The notes below the pieces were generated by a model that was not told where the DNA came from, ran no database searches, and saw only the letters and a program-made list of their open reading frames with translations. A stretch of 18,397 nt of DNA from NCBI GenBank assembly GCA_964559355.1, contig CAZLHQ010000055.1, positions 1 through 18,397 on the forward strand, in the 5' to 3' direction. This document shows positions 1 through 8,400 of the stretch, in pieces. Position numbers and translations under genes: made by a program. This DNA comes from JAEUMD01 sp964559355. GTDB taxonomy: Bacteria; Pseudomonadota; Alphaproteobacteria; Rhizobiales; Hyphomicrobiaceae. The stretch's first letter is position 1. The number at the start of each line of letters is the position of its first letter.

Positions 1-198
1 GCCGCGGCGGGGGGGGCTGGCGCGCGCGTCGTGCTCGAGGTGCGCAGCCACAAGGTGCCGTTCGTGCTCGAAGATGGGCAGATCATCGGCCGCCTCATCT
101 ACGAGCGCATGGCCGAGCTGCCCGACCAGCTCTACGGCGCCGACCTCAAATCCAACTATCAGGGCCAGGGCCTGAAGCTGTCGAAGCACTTCCGCTGA
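1..198 (+). CDS. dcd: dCTP deaminase, C-terminal fragment (5' end outside window)
   Basis: The first 65 codons form an open frame ending in TGA at 196-198. The visible tail contains VLEVRSHKVPFVLEDGQ, GRLIYERMAE and the terminal SNYQGQGLKLSKHFR. These match the C-terminus of the long alphaproteobacterial 2'-deoxycytidine 5'-triphosphate deaminase. That cytosolic enzyme deaminates dCTP to dUTP and so feeds dTMP synthesis. The catalytic part lies outside the window and cannot be checked. A run of eight G residues at 9-16 encodes Gly-rich sequence at the edge. It could hide a sequencing indel, but the frame downstream is intact. No gene follows until 416, so dcd probably ends its transcription unit here. 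Confidence 0.85.
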   Translation, partial: AAAGGAGARVVLEVRSHKVPFVLEDGQIIGRLIYERMAELPDQLYGADLKSNYQGQGLKLSKHFR

Positions 199-241
199 AT
201 CACACTGCGTCACGCTTGTTCCGGCGTGGTCCGTGCTGAAG

Positions 242-296
242 TTGCACGGGTGCAAGGAACCCTCTAAAACGCTATCACTTTTCGCACGATCGTGCG
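242..296. promoter_or_regulatory. Two short dyads between dcd and the opgC gene
   Basis: Positions 242-255 form a perfect inverted repeat, TTGCAC-GG-GTGCAA. Positions 283-296 form a perfect 14-bp palindrome, CGCACGATCGTGCG. Both share a GCAC...GTGC core and lie 120-175 bp before the opgC start. They could be operator half-sites, or a hairpin that helps end dcd transcription, although no clear T-run follows either one. The function is inferred only. The rest of the 199-415 gap shows no gene and no promoter I could place convincingly. Confidence 0.3.
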
Positions 297-415
297 TGTG
301 TGCCAGGCTTTTGATCTACAGCGAGTTTTTGACGCCGCATAGCTGACGCGTCGGCTCAACGTGCTTCAGACATTGCCGCAATGGGGCGATTGCCGGGCAA
401 GGAAAGTGGCTGGGT

Positions 416-1525
416 ATGGTCCGCGAGGCGAATGCCATCGATTTCTGGCGCGGCTTTGCGCTTGTGACCATTTTCATCAATCACATCCCGGGAATCTATT
501 TCGAGCGCTTCACGCACCGCAACATTTCCATTTCGGACTCGGCCGAGTTGTTCGTTTTTCTCGCCGGTTGGGCGTTGCGCCTTCTGTACAATCACTTGGC
601 TGTGACGCAGGGCGTAAGGTACGTGCTTCTTCGCATCGCATCCCGCGCATTGACGATCTACGCAGCGCACCTGATGCTGATCTGCCTAGCCATCGCGATG
701 CTGGCGACGGCCGCATACGTATATGACAATCCGCTGTTTCTCGAATGGTACAACGCGGCCGGCGTGTTCTATGATCCGATGCGGGCGCATATGGGCCTGG
801 TCGCACTGACGTATCAGCTGGGCTACTTCGATATCCTGCCACTCTACGTGGTACTGATGGCGGTTGTTGCGCCGCTGACCGTCATTTTGCACGGCTACGT
901 GCCGCGTCTGCTGCTGCCCATCGCGATCTGCCTCTACGTCATCATCATGGTCTGGCAGATTTCACTGCCGACGTGGCCGACCGACGGGCACTGGTTCTTC
1001 AATCCACTGGCGTGGCAGCTTGTCTTCGTGCTGGGGTTTGTGCTGGCCGGCGATGGCGGCCTGGGTGGGGCCATCCGGCGTCATATGACTGCTGTCAGGC
1101 TGGTGGCTTGGCCGATCGTTATCGCCAGCGCCATCGTTGTGGTGTTCGAGCTGTGGCCAGATCCGGTCAATATGCCTGAGCCCAAACTGTTCTTCATGAG
1201 CTGGAAGTCGTTCGCGACGCCGCCGCGTTTGCTGCAGTTCCTGGCGCTGGTGGCGGCAATGTCGGCTTTATTCCCTTACATAAGGCGCATGGCGCCCGCT
1301 CTGGTTACCTTCTTGTCCAGGCTCGGCCGCAACTCCCTTCCGGTGTTCTGTGTCGGCTCGATATTGAGCCTCGCCGGTCAGATCGTTCGCTTTCTTTACA
1401 AGGGCGGCTTGGCAGCGGATGCGGCCATTGTCATTGTCGGTATTGCGCTGATGGGTTTGACGGCTTTGCTGGCGGAATGGCCAAAAGCGCGCGTCGTATC
1501 GGGCAGAGGACGTTCCACCTCATGA
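416..1525 (+). CDS. OpgC_C-family integral membrane protein (putative glucan acyl/succinyltransferase)
   Basis: This 369-residue, very hydrophobic protein has about ten predicted membrane spans. Its N-terminus, AIDFWRGFALVTIFINHIPG (residues 7-26), carries the Arg-Gly and the His (H23) typical of OpgC_C and acyltransferase-3-like proteins. OpgC itself adds succinyl groups to osmoregulated periplasmic glucans at the inner membrane. Many alphaproteobacterial members have no proven substrate, and no opgG or opgH is visible here, so the exact substrate is unknown. An AAGGA motif lies about 12 nt before the chosen ATG, which is rather long spacing. The stop codon overlaps the start of the next gene as ATGA (1522-1525), implying translational coupling with the SGNH-like protein. 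Confidence 0.8.
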   Translation: MVREANAIDFWRGFALVTIFINHIPGIYFERFTHRNISISDSAELFVFLAGWALRLLYNHLAVTQGVRYVLLRIASRALTIYAAHLMLICLAIAMLATAAYVYDNPLFLEWYNAAGVFYDPMRAHMGLVALTYQLGYFDILPLYVVLMAVVAPLTVILHGYVPRLLLPIAICLYVIIMVWQISLPTWPTDGHWFFNPLAWQLVFVLGFVLAGDGGLGGAIRRHMTAVRLVAWPIVIASAIVVVFELWPDPVNMPEPKLFFMSWKSFATPPRLLQFLALVAAMSALFPYIRRMAPALVTFLSRLGRNSLPVFCVGSILSLAGQIVRFLYKGGLAADAAIVIVGIALMGLTALLAEWPKARVVSGRGRSTS

Positions 1526-2331
1526 TCGGCCGCCTAGTGATGGGTTTGATGGCTTCGCTCGCCTGCATGATGGCGACGATTGCTTTCGCGCAGACCACGT
1601 CTGATTCAGGCACCCGAGCCGAAACGACAGCGCCGCAGGCTCCACCGCAATCGAACGCCACCGGCAACGCGTGCCAGATGCCGGGCGCGGTGATGTCGGG
1701 GGCCGCCCCGTTGCCTCGCGTCGCCGAGGCCATCAAGCGGAAAAAATCCATCCGCATTCTGGTGATCGGCGCATCGTCGAGTGCGTTGATGCGTGAAAGC
1801 GGAACGGGATATTTCACGCTTATCGAAACGCTTCTGGAGAAGACGATTCCTGGCGTTGATGTGCAGATTGTCGACCGCAGCGTTTCGGGAGAAATCGCGC
1901 GAGATGCTGTCGAGCACATGCGTTCGGAGGTGGCGTTGGAGCGACCTGATCTGGTCCTCTGGCAGCTTGGCGGCAGTGACACGATGGCCCGCATCGATGC
2001 TGGTGAATTCGAGCAGACTGTCGACGAGGCGATCGACTGGCTGCACGGCCATGGCATCGATGTTGCGATCATCGGCACGAGTTTTGTGCGCAATCTGCGC
2101 GCCGATTCGCACTACCAAGCGATCCGCAGTGCGCTGGCCCGTGTCAGCCAGCGCCATAAGGTCCTGCGTATTGGACGCTATGAGGCGATGCAGATGCTCG
2201 ACCACGCCCGTTCCCGCAAGGACAATAACCCTGTCAACGAGTTCGCGCTGACGGAAGAAGGGTATGATTGCCTTTCGGAATATGTGGTACGCGCGCTGAC
2301 GGCAGGCCTGTTCGTCAAGGGCGGGAAGTGA
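1522..2331 (+). CDS. Exported SGNH/GDSL-hydrolase-like protein with a degenerate catalytic Asp-His block
   Basis: The chosen ATG at 1522 forms an ATGA overlap with the upstream opgC-like gene and begins a signal peptide (residues 1-24, ending AFAQ). The frame extends back to an ATG at 1477, but that start would bury the signal peptide. The 269-residue product shows SGNH features. IGASSS (82-87) is the nucleophile block, DRSVSGE (118-124) is the Gly block, and LVLWQLGGSD (144-153) is the GxND-like block with Asp replacing Asn. The last block, normally D-x-x-H followed by LT-x-x-GY, here reads N239-E-F-A242 before LTEEGYDCL. Both the catalytic Asp and His therefore appear substituted. The fold assignment is fairly secure. 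Esterase or acyltransferase activity is doubtful. Its partner is probably the membrane acyltransferase encoded just upstream. Confidence 0.75.
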   Translation: MIGRLVMGLMASLACMMATIAFAQTTSDSGTRAETTAPQAPPQSNATGNACQMPGAVMSGAAPLPRVAEAIKRKKSIRILVIGASSSALMRESGTGYFTLIETLLEKTIPGVDVQIVDRSVSGEIARDAVEHMRSEVALERPDLVLWQLGGSDTMARIDAGEFEQTVDEAIDWLHGHGIDVAIIGTSFVRNLRADSHYQAIRSALARVSQRHKVLRIGRYEAMQMLDHARSRKDNNPVNEFALTEEGYDCLSEYVVRALTAGLFVKGGK

Positions 2332-2402
2332 GACGTCACTGCCGCCTGCGGAGAAACGATGATACGCGACGACGGGGCCGCGGGCTCGTCGGAATGCTCT
2401 CG

Positions 2403-2441
2403 AGAGCCGTTCCGGTTTTGATGGAATCGCGGAACGGCTCT
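2403..2441. repeat. Palindromic intergenic repeat, copy A first dyad
   Basis: AGAGCCGTTCCG (2403-2414) and CGGAACGGCTCT (2430-2441) are perfect 12-bp inverted arms around a 15-nt loop containing TTGATGGAATCG. The same core occurs in the repeat at 17002-17057. The element lies between the convergent ends of the SGNH-like gene and dapE, so it may also act as a transcription terminator. It resembles the dispersed palindromic elements of Rhizobiales genomes. I do not assign it to a named family. Confidence 0.7.
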
Positions 2442-2457
2442 AGACCTTAGTTTTGTC

Positions 2458-2500
2458 GTGCTTCTTATCGGAAAACCGGTTCCCACTTTTCCGGAAGCAC
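2458..2500. repeat. Palindromic intergenic repeat, copy A second dyad
   Basis: The outer arms are GTGCTT (2458-2463) and AAGCAC (2495-2500). The inner arms are CGGAAAA (2469-2475) and TTTTCCG (2487-2493). The loop region carries CCGGTTCCCAC. This layout matches the GGAAAACCGGTT-type palindrome common in Rhizobiales intergenic regions. It directly abuts the TAG stop codon of dapE (2502-2504 on the minus strand). It could form a stable hairpin in the dapE 3' end. Confidence 0.7.
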
Positions 2501-2501
2501 T

Positions 2502-3677
2502 CTAACTGGTTTGACGGAAATAGTCTTCGATGAAGCGCTCGTAGATGCGCGTCAGCTGTTCGAGATCGGCCACCGACACATGCTCGTCGACCTGATGGAT
2601 GGTGCGGTTGACGAGGCCGAACTCGATCACCGGGCAAAAGTCCTTGATGAAGCGGGCGTCCGACGTTCCCCCGCCGGTGGTAAGCCGTGGACTGCGGCCG
2701 GTCTCATGCTTGATGGCCGACACCATGGTGTCGACGAGCGGGCCGGGCGTCGTCAGGAATACGTCACCGGTGCCTGAGAACGTCAGCTCGAAGCGGGCGC
2801 TGGTTTCAGCCGCGGCGCGCTCGCAGATGTCGCGCAAGTGCGCTTCCATGCGCGGCCGGGTCCAGCCATCGTTGTAGCGCACGTTGAACAGCGCCTCGGC
2901 CTTGCCCGGAATGACGTTGGTGGCCGTGTTGGGTACCGAGACGACGGTGACGGCAAGGCGTGACGGCTCGAAGTCGGCGCTGCCTTCGTCGAGCACCGCC
3001 GTCGAAAGCCGATCGATGATGCGCGCGAGCTTGGGAACCGGGTTGTCGGCCTTTTGCGGATATGCGGCATGCCCCTGTAGGCCATGCACGACAAGTGCGC
3101 CATTGAGCGAGCCGCGGCGGCCAATCTTGATCTCTTCGCCAAGCACGCTCGGGTTCGACGGCTCGCCGACAAGGCAGGCGTCGAGTGTTTCGCCCTTGGC
3201 GCGCGTCCAATCGAGCAGCTTGATCGTGCCATTGATCGATGGGCCTTCCTCGTCGCCCGTGATGAGCAGCGAAAGCGAGCCCGGAGATTGCCCGCCTGCC
3301 TTCTCGATGTGGCGCATGGCGGCTGCGACAAAGCAGGCGATGGCGCCCTTCATGTCGACTGCGCCGCGGCCATAGAGCACGCCGTTTCGAATTTCGGCGG
3401 CGAATGGCGGCATGGTCCAGGCGCCAAGGTTGCCCGGCGGCACCACGTCGGTGTGTCCCGCAAAAGCGAGGTTGGGTCCGCTTGCGCCGCGCCGCGCGTA
3501 AAGGTTCTCCACGTCGGGTGTACCGGATTCATGAAACGTCATGCGGTGGCACATGAAGCCGGCAGGTGAAAGCACGCTTTCAAGCAAGCTCAGCGCGCCG
3601 CCTTCAGCAGGTGTCACGCTCTCGCAGCGGATGAGCGCTTGTGCCAGCGCCACCGGGTCTTTGGGATCAAGATGCAT
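2502..3677 (-). CDS. dapE: Succinyl-diaminopimelate desuccinylase
   Basis: This 391-residue M20 metallopeptidase-fold enzyme hydrolyses N-succinyl-LL-diaminopimelate to succinate and LL-diaminopimelate, in the cytosolic succinylase branch to meso-diaminopimelate and lysine. All expected di-zinc ligands and the catalytic acid are visible: GHTDVVP (H75, D77), GAVDMKGA (D108), GDEEGP (E143, E144), VGEPSN (E172) and the late RTIHQVDEH (H361). I chose ATG 3677, which overlaps the upstream DUF805 stop by 11 bp and is preceded by AGAAGAG. The frame stays open to 3755 with a longer leader, but that extension (27 codons up to the chosen Met) lies inside the DUF805 gene and lacks family similarity. The gene is last in its cluster and ends against a palindromic repeat. 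Confidence 0.95.
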   Translation of the reverse strand: MHLDPKDPVALAQALIRCESVTPAEGGALSLLESVLSPAGFMCHRMTFHESGTPDVENLYARRGASGPNLAFAGHTDVVPPGNLGAWTMPPFAAEIRNGVLYGRGAVDMKGAIACFVAAAMRHIEKAGGQSPGSLSLLITGDEEGPSINGTIKLLDWTRAKGETLDACLVGEPSNPSVLGEEIKIGRRGSLNGALVVHGLQGHAAYPQKADNPVPKLARIIDRLSTAVLDEGSADFEPSRLAVTVVSVPNTATNVIPGKAEALFNVRYNDGWTRPRMEAHLRDICERAAAETSARFELTFSGTGDVFLTTPGPLVDTMVSAIKHETGRSPRLTTGGGTSDARFIKDFCPVIEFGLVNRTIHQVDEHVSVADLEQLTRIYERFIEDYFRQTS

Positions 3678-4149
3678 GACGTCTCTTCTGGTTGGCACGG
3701 GGGAAGCGCTGGCGCGGGTCTTGACCATAAGCGTTGGGGCCGCGCGTGCCGCCATAAAACCCTAGCTTGACCAGGAACCACAATCCGGTCACGCCGAGCC
3801 AGGCGGCGGCGAAATGACCCCAGAAGGCAAATTTCTGGACCATGGGTGAATGGCCGGAGAAGAACGTGACGATCTCGACCATGGCCGGCAGATAGAACAG
3901 CGCTGCGTAGAAACCGGACTTGCCGAGATCATGCAGCCTCTTGGTCATCAGTGACGCAAGCACCAGCATGAGGAGGAGGCTCCAGCCGAGCCCGACGGGA
4001 CCAGTCTGGCGAATCTGACGGGGAACGTCGTGGAGCGGATTTGATGAGAGAATGGTGCCGAGCGAAAGCGGGCTCAACGCCAGAAGCAGCGCCAGGCCGG
4101 TCAGGAAGGTTGCGCGTCCGATGCGGCCGCTGAAGCCCAGCACTCGCAT
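3667..4149 (-). CDS. DUF805 family membrane protein, copy 1
   Basis: The 160-residue product has a short GFSGRIGRATF lead, about four hydrophobic segments, the internal motif KRLHDLGKSG and the tail GTRGPNAYGQDPR. These are hallmarks of the DUF805 family of small inner-membrane proteins, whose function is unknown. The start at 4149 has GAGG six nt upstream, inside the spacer after the preceding DUF805 gene (stop at 4158). Its own stop overlaps the dapE start. The order DUF805, DUF805, dapE therefore looks like one translationally coupled operon. A role in envelope or peptidoglycan physiology is only suggested by the link to dapE. Confidence 0.85.
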   Translation of the reverse strand: MRVLGFSGRIGRATFLTGLALLLALSPLSLGTILSSNPLHDVPRQIRQTGPVGLGWSLLLMLVLASLMTKRLHDLGKSGFYAALFYLPAMVEIVTFFSGHSPMVQKFAFWGHFAAAWLGVTGLWFLVKLGFYGGTRGPNAYGQDPRQRFPRANQKRRHAS

Positions 4150-4157
4150 TCATGGCC

Positions 4158-4661
4158 TCATTGCAGATGACCCGGCGATCGCCACGGCGCGGTCGGTGCC
4201 TGCGACTTGCGGGCGAGTGGGTCAGGGCCGTAGCGATTGGGACCGGCGGTTCCGCGCAGCAGGCCGTTGTCGATGATGACGATGAAAACCATCGCCGCGA
4301 ACAGGCCGACCAGGACCATATCCAGGATCGTGGGCCTGCCCGATGCGAACAGAAATCCGTGATGATCGAGCAGGATGAAGCCAAGGTAGGCCATGGCATA
4401 CGTGTAAGGCAGCCACTGGGGCCAATCACGGTCGTTGAAGCGCTTGACGGTGATGGCCGTCTCCGGGATCAGGAAGGCGATGCTGAACAGCGTCTCGGCG
4501 ATGTTGGGGCCGCTGCGAGATTGGTCTTCCGAGTACCACGACATCGGGCTGGCGAGGAACGACAAGGCGAGCGATGCGAATAAGATGGCGATCATCGAGA
4601 GCCACCACTGCTGGCGGCCGATACGGCCATCAAAGTCGAAAAAGATGGATTTCCAGGTCAT
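4158..4661 (-). CDS. DUF805 family membrane protein, copy 2
   Basis: The 167-residue product begins MTWKSIFFDFDGRIGRQQWW, the conserved DUF805 N-terminus. It continues with hydrophobic segments, VKRFNDRDWP in place of the usual R-x-H-D-x-x-K-S-G loop, and GTAGPNRYGPDPL near the C-terminus. I chose the start at 4661. The frame is open to a GTG at 4997, but the extra 112 residues look non-coding and carry no family signal. The gene lies 8 bp upstream of the other DUF805 gene. The two copies share the family motifs but diverge strongly, so they look like an old duplication or independently recruited members, not a recent repeat. Confidence 0.8.
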   Translation of the reverse strand: MTWKSIFFDFDGRIGRQQWWLSMIAILFASLALSFLASPMSWYSEDQSRSGPNIAETLFSIAFLIPETAITVKRFNDRDWPQWLPYTYAMAYLGFILLDHHGFLFASGRPTILDMVLVGLFAAMVFIVIIDNGLLRGTAGPNRYGPDPLARKSQAPTAPWRSPGHLQ

Positions 4662-4738
4662 GCCGTCCAGCGGGTCTGTTTCGCGCCCGAATGAACAATA
4701 GTTGGCAGGGCCGATCAAGCCGATTGCGGCGCGGCCGA

Positions 4739-4993
4739 TTATGCCGCCCACCCCTGGCCGGATTTCAGGGCCGCAGGGGGTAGGCCAGATTGGCCGATCT
4801 GTCTTGTTCCTGGGTGCGGAGCGGGAACAGCACTGGCTGGGGCATCCGCCGCCATCTGCTGCTGGATTATCATGATCTTTTGCCAGATCTTGCCGGCGAT
4901 GTTGGACGTGATCCGGCCCAGAACACTCTCCGTTCCGATGACGATCGGATCCATGGCGCTCTGGGCGTAGCGTGCCGCAACCCTGGCTGACAT
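4739..4993 (-). CDS. Small hypothetical protein (84 aa)
   Basis: An ATG at 4993 opens an 84-codon frame ending in TAA. The first 50 or so codons use mostly C or G in third position (runs such as ATC GTC ATC and AAC ATC GCC GGC AAG ATC), as in real genes of this genome. They encode an amphipathic stretch, MDPIVIGTESVLGRITSNIAGKI without any signal peptide. The C-terminal third is Pro/Ala-rich and less gene-like. No good ribosome binding site precedes it. It sits 77 bp upstream of the DUF805 gene on the same strand, so it could be the first gene of the dapE cluster. I do not recognise a family. Confidence 0.4.
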   Translation of the reverse strand: MSARVAARYAQSAMDPIVIGTESVLGRITSNIAGKIWQKIMIIQQQMAADAPASAVPAPHPGTRQIGQSGLPPAALKSGQGWAA

Positions 4994-5005
4994 TCACGCA
5001 AACGT

Positions 5006-5042
5006 AAAAATGCGAAGGGCCGCTCTGGTTAGGCGACCCTTC
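5006..5042 (-). terminator. Rho-independent terminator of trxA
   Basis: Read on the minus strand, GAAGGGTCGC and GCGGCCCTTC form a 10-bp stem (one G-U wobble) around a 9-nt loop. GCATTTTT follows directly. On the plus strand the wobble becomes a C-A mismatch, so the hairpin suits minus-strand transcription. It lies about 40 nt past the trxA stop. Confidence 0.8.
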
Positions 5043-5082
5043 AATGCGTCATGTGGACATCGCGTCGTCGCGTTAGCGCGCG

Positions 5083-5409
5083 TCACGCGATGATCGAGCC
5101 GTTGATCCAGTCTTCCAGGCGCTTCTTCTGCACCAGAGCGCCTGTGTGAGATGCGGCCACCTTGCCACCCTTGAAGATCATCAGCGTCGGCATGGCGCGA
5201 ATGCCATAGCGGGTCGTGACCTGCGGGTTCTGGTCGACGTCGAGCTTAACGACCTTGACCTTGCCCTTCATCTCGGTGGCGACCTGATCGAGCGCGGGCG
5301 CCATCGCCTTGCACGGGCCGCACCACTCCGCGAAAAAGTCGACAACGACCGGTTCGGCCGACTTCAGAACTTCTTCTTCGAACGTCTTGTCCGAAACCGC
5401 ATGGGTCAT
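5083..5409 (-). CDS. trxA: Thioredoxin
   Basis: This 108-residue cytosolic disulfide reductase has the canonical active site AEWCGPCK (C30, C33), the cis-proline motif RAMPTL (P74) and the usual thioredoxin length. It passes electrons from thioredoxin reductase to targets such as ribonucleotide reductase. I chose ATG 5409, because GGAGAG stands about 7 nt upstream. A GTG two codons earlier would overlap that ribosome binding site. The gene follows addA by 71 bp on the same strand, a gene order I recognise from other alphaproteobacteria, and ends at a clear terminator. The residue before AEWCGPC is Phe where E. coli has Trp. Confidence 0.95.
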   Translation of the reverse strand: MTHAVSDKTFEEEVLKSAEPVVVDFFAEWCGPCKAMAPALDQVATEMKGKVKVVKLDVDQNPQVTTRYGIRAMPTLMIFKGGKVAASHTGALVQKKRLEDWINGSIIA

Positions 5410-5480
5410 CGCCACTCTCTCCGTTTGGGCCGCATGGCGCGGCAGATCAGTATTGTGTCGCCGGGAACGTAAGAAGCACG

Positions 5481-8400
5481 CTACCCGACGTCAAGATTGG
5501 AAGGGTCCAGATCCCAAAGCCGTTGTTCGAACGCGGCAATCTGCGCATCGGGAACCGGCATCAGCCTGGGCCCGTCAGTCCACAAGATTGCCGCCTGCAG
5601 CGATTTGTCGGGAAATAGTTGGGCAAGCGCAAGGCGGTATGCGGCCAGCTGGAAAAGGTAGGCATCTGCAACGAGTTCTACTTTCGCAGGCGGCGGCCGA
5701 TTGGTCTTGTAGTCGATAATATGGACGGTATCGCCGATTACGGCGAGACGGTCGATCTGTCCGTTAAGCTTGAGTGCGGGGCCACGGCCCGACGGACGCG
5801 GTATCTCGGCGGCAATGGCGACCTCGGCGCGGCTGCCGGGTCCATACAACTGCTGCAGCTCGGGAGTGGCGAGCACCGCGAGTGTTTCGGCAACGATACT
5901 GTGGCGCACGCGCAGGGGTAGATCATGGCCGCGTTTGGCGACGAATGCCGTCGCCGCCCGCTCCCAGCGTTCGGCAGGTAAGCATGGCAGATGCTCCAAA
6001 AGCGCATGCGTGAGGGTGCCACGCAGAAAACGATTGTCGTGCGCCAGAACGCGCGGCGGGGTTGCCGCCGGTTCTTGCGGCGAGCGCTGTGGCGTAGCGG
6101 AGGGAGCCGCAGTCTTCTGCGGTGCCGTTGCCGCCAACGGCTCGCCGGCCTCGTCGGTTTCGTAGGGGGCGAGGCGCGAGGGCGTCAACGGCATGGTCAA
6201 TTGCGGTTCGCGCGGGGCTGGACGGTGGGCCCAAGGTTCACGCGGTTCGGCGGCGAGCAATTCCGCCGATTGTGGCTTGGGCTGTGCAGGCTCCGCCGTC
6301 TGTGGCGATGTGGAACGCAAAACCTTGCGGCCGACTTCGTCCAGGGTCTCCGACAACACGTCGGCAAGACCAGTGGTGACGAGGTCATACCAACATTCGG
6401 CAGGTCTCGCCTTTCTGCCCTCGTAGCCGGCGACATAGAGCCGGTCGCGCGCGCGCGTCATGGCAACGTAGAGCAATCGGTTATGCTCTTCGGCTTCGTG
6501 GTCGGCAACCTCGGCGCGGCCTGCGGCTAGCACGGGGAGATTGCCCGAACCCTTGATTTGCCACGCATAGGCGGCAGGAGCATCGGGCGGCAAGGTGGCG
6601 ATCGCAATCGGGCGCAGGCTGACGCGGTTGCCGCCGGTTCGCGTCGTGCAGGTGTCGGGCAGGAAGACGATGGGCGCCTCCAGGCCCTTGGCGCCGTGCA
6701 CGGTCATGATGCGCACTTCGTTGCGGCCGTGCTCCATGTCGCGTTTGACCTCGCGATCGCTTTCGCGCAGCCATGTGAGGAACCCGGTCAACGATGGCGG
6801 CGCGGCATCGTCAAACGAGATCGCAAGGTTCAAGAATTCGTCGATGCTGTCGGCGGCTTCCGCACCAAGCCTCGCCAGCAACCGCGCGCGCATGCCATCG
6901 CGATCGAGCAGGCCGGCGAAGAACTCGTAGGGTGGCAGGAAGTCGGCGCGGCGGCGCCAGTCACGCAGCAGCGCTGCGGCGTCCTCGTAGGCCTGATGCT
7001 CGCTGCGCTGGTCGAGCAGCGCCTTCCACAGCGTGCCGCGCCGCCCGTGCGCCAGCCGCAGCAAGTCGTCGTCGTTAAAGCCGAACAACGGACTCTTGAG
7101 CACTGTAGCAAGCGCCAGATCGTCCTCGGGAAGCGTGAGGAAATCGCCGAGAGATACAAGGTCTTGAACGGCAATCTGGTCGGCGAGCTTGAGGCGGTCG
7201 GCGCCGGCCACGGGGATGTTGCGCGCTTTCAGGGCGGCCACCATCGGCTGCGCGAAGGGCTGGCGTTTGCGCACCAGGATCAGGATGTCGCCGGGCGTGA
7301 TCGCGCGGGCCTCGGACGCCAAGACATCGCCGCCTTCGATCAGACGCTTGATCTTGTCGGCGACGAGTTCGGCTAGCCGCATGGCGGCGGGCGCTTCTCC
7401 CTCGTCGTCGCTTGACGCCCAGGCCTCGGCCGTCACGGTTGCCGCCGTTTTTTCCGTCGGCCAGATTTCTACCAGGCCCGAATGTCCGATGCGGTTGGCG
7501 ACATGGCGGATCGCGGTGGTGGTGTAGGCGTTGAGGCCGGGTGTGCGCCCGTCGTCTGCGAAAACGCGGTCGACCGCATCGAGGATGGGAGCGACGGTGC
7601 GGAACGACAGGTTCAGCGGGATGTCGCGCCATGCCGCACCGGCGGCCGCTGCACCGGCTCGAAACAGCGCGCCCATGCGTGCGAATTCCTCCGGTCGCGC
7701 GCCCTGGAACGAGTAGATCGATTGTTTCTCGTCGCCGACGGCAAACAGCGTCCGCGGCTCCTCGCGCGAGCCGGTGCCGGCAAAGAATTCCGACGCCAGC
7801 GATTGCACGATGCGCCATTGCTCGGGGCTGGTGTCCTGGCTCTCGTCCACCAGAACGTGATCGAGACCGCCGTCGAGCTTGTAGAGCACCCATTGCGCGG
7901 CGTCGGATGTGGCGAGCAGGCTCGCGGTGCGCTTGATCAAGTCCTCGAAATCGAGTGCTGCGCGCCGCGCCTTGAGCTTGGAATAGCGCGTCAATACGGC
8001 GTCGGCGATGCGCAGCAGGGCAGTTGTCGCCTCGATCACGTCGAGGGAGCGCCGCTGCTCGGTGAGGTGGGCGAATTCATCGCGTGCCCGCGTCAGTGCA
8101 GCGGTCAGCCCCGGCTCGGCCTGTCGCACGGCTTTGGCAATGAAGCGGGTGTCCGCGCGCGGCGCCCGCTTCTCGGTCAGCAGCGCCTCCTGCAAGGCGC
8201 CGATACGGGCTGTGGTGTCGCGCCCCGCACGTTTGGCGCGTGTGAGGGTATCGGCGAGCGCCTGATCCAACTTGCCGCTCGATGCCAGCACTTGGCCCGC
8301 ATGCTCGAGCACGGCATCGGTGAGGACGGCCGAACGCTCAGCGTCCATTGAATCGGCTGTGGCATGGCGCGGCACGCCGAAAACACGTCGATACTCCGCC

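Noticed and set aside
9..16. Run of eight G residues at the window start as a phase-variation tract
   Set aside because: It lies in the partial dcd gene, a housekeeping function, and only eight bases precede it, so frame effects cannot be judged. A sequencing artefact or simple Gly codons are as likely.
4662..4997. N-terminal extension of the second DUF805 protein back to a GTG at 4997
   Set aside because: The extra 112 residues are unlike any family member, and a different frame in the same stretch has better coding-like third positions.
6558..8351. Two long plus-strand open frames (6558-7376 and 7482-8351)
   Set aside because: Both are antisense to addA, whose motifs are continuous through the region. 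Their products have no recognisable motifs and biased Arg/Ala/Gly composition.
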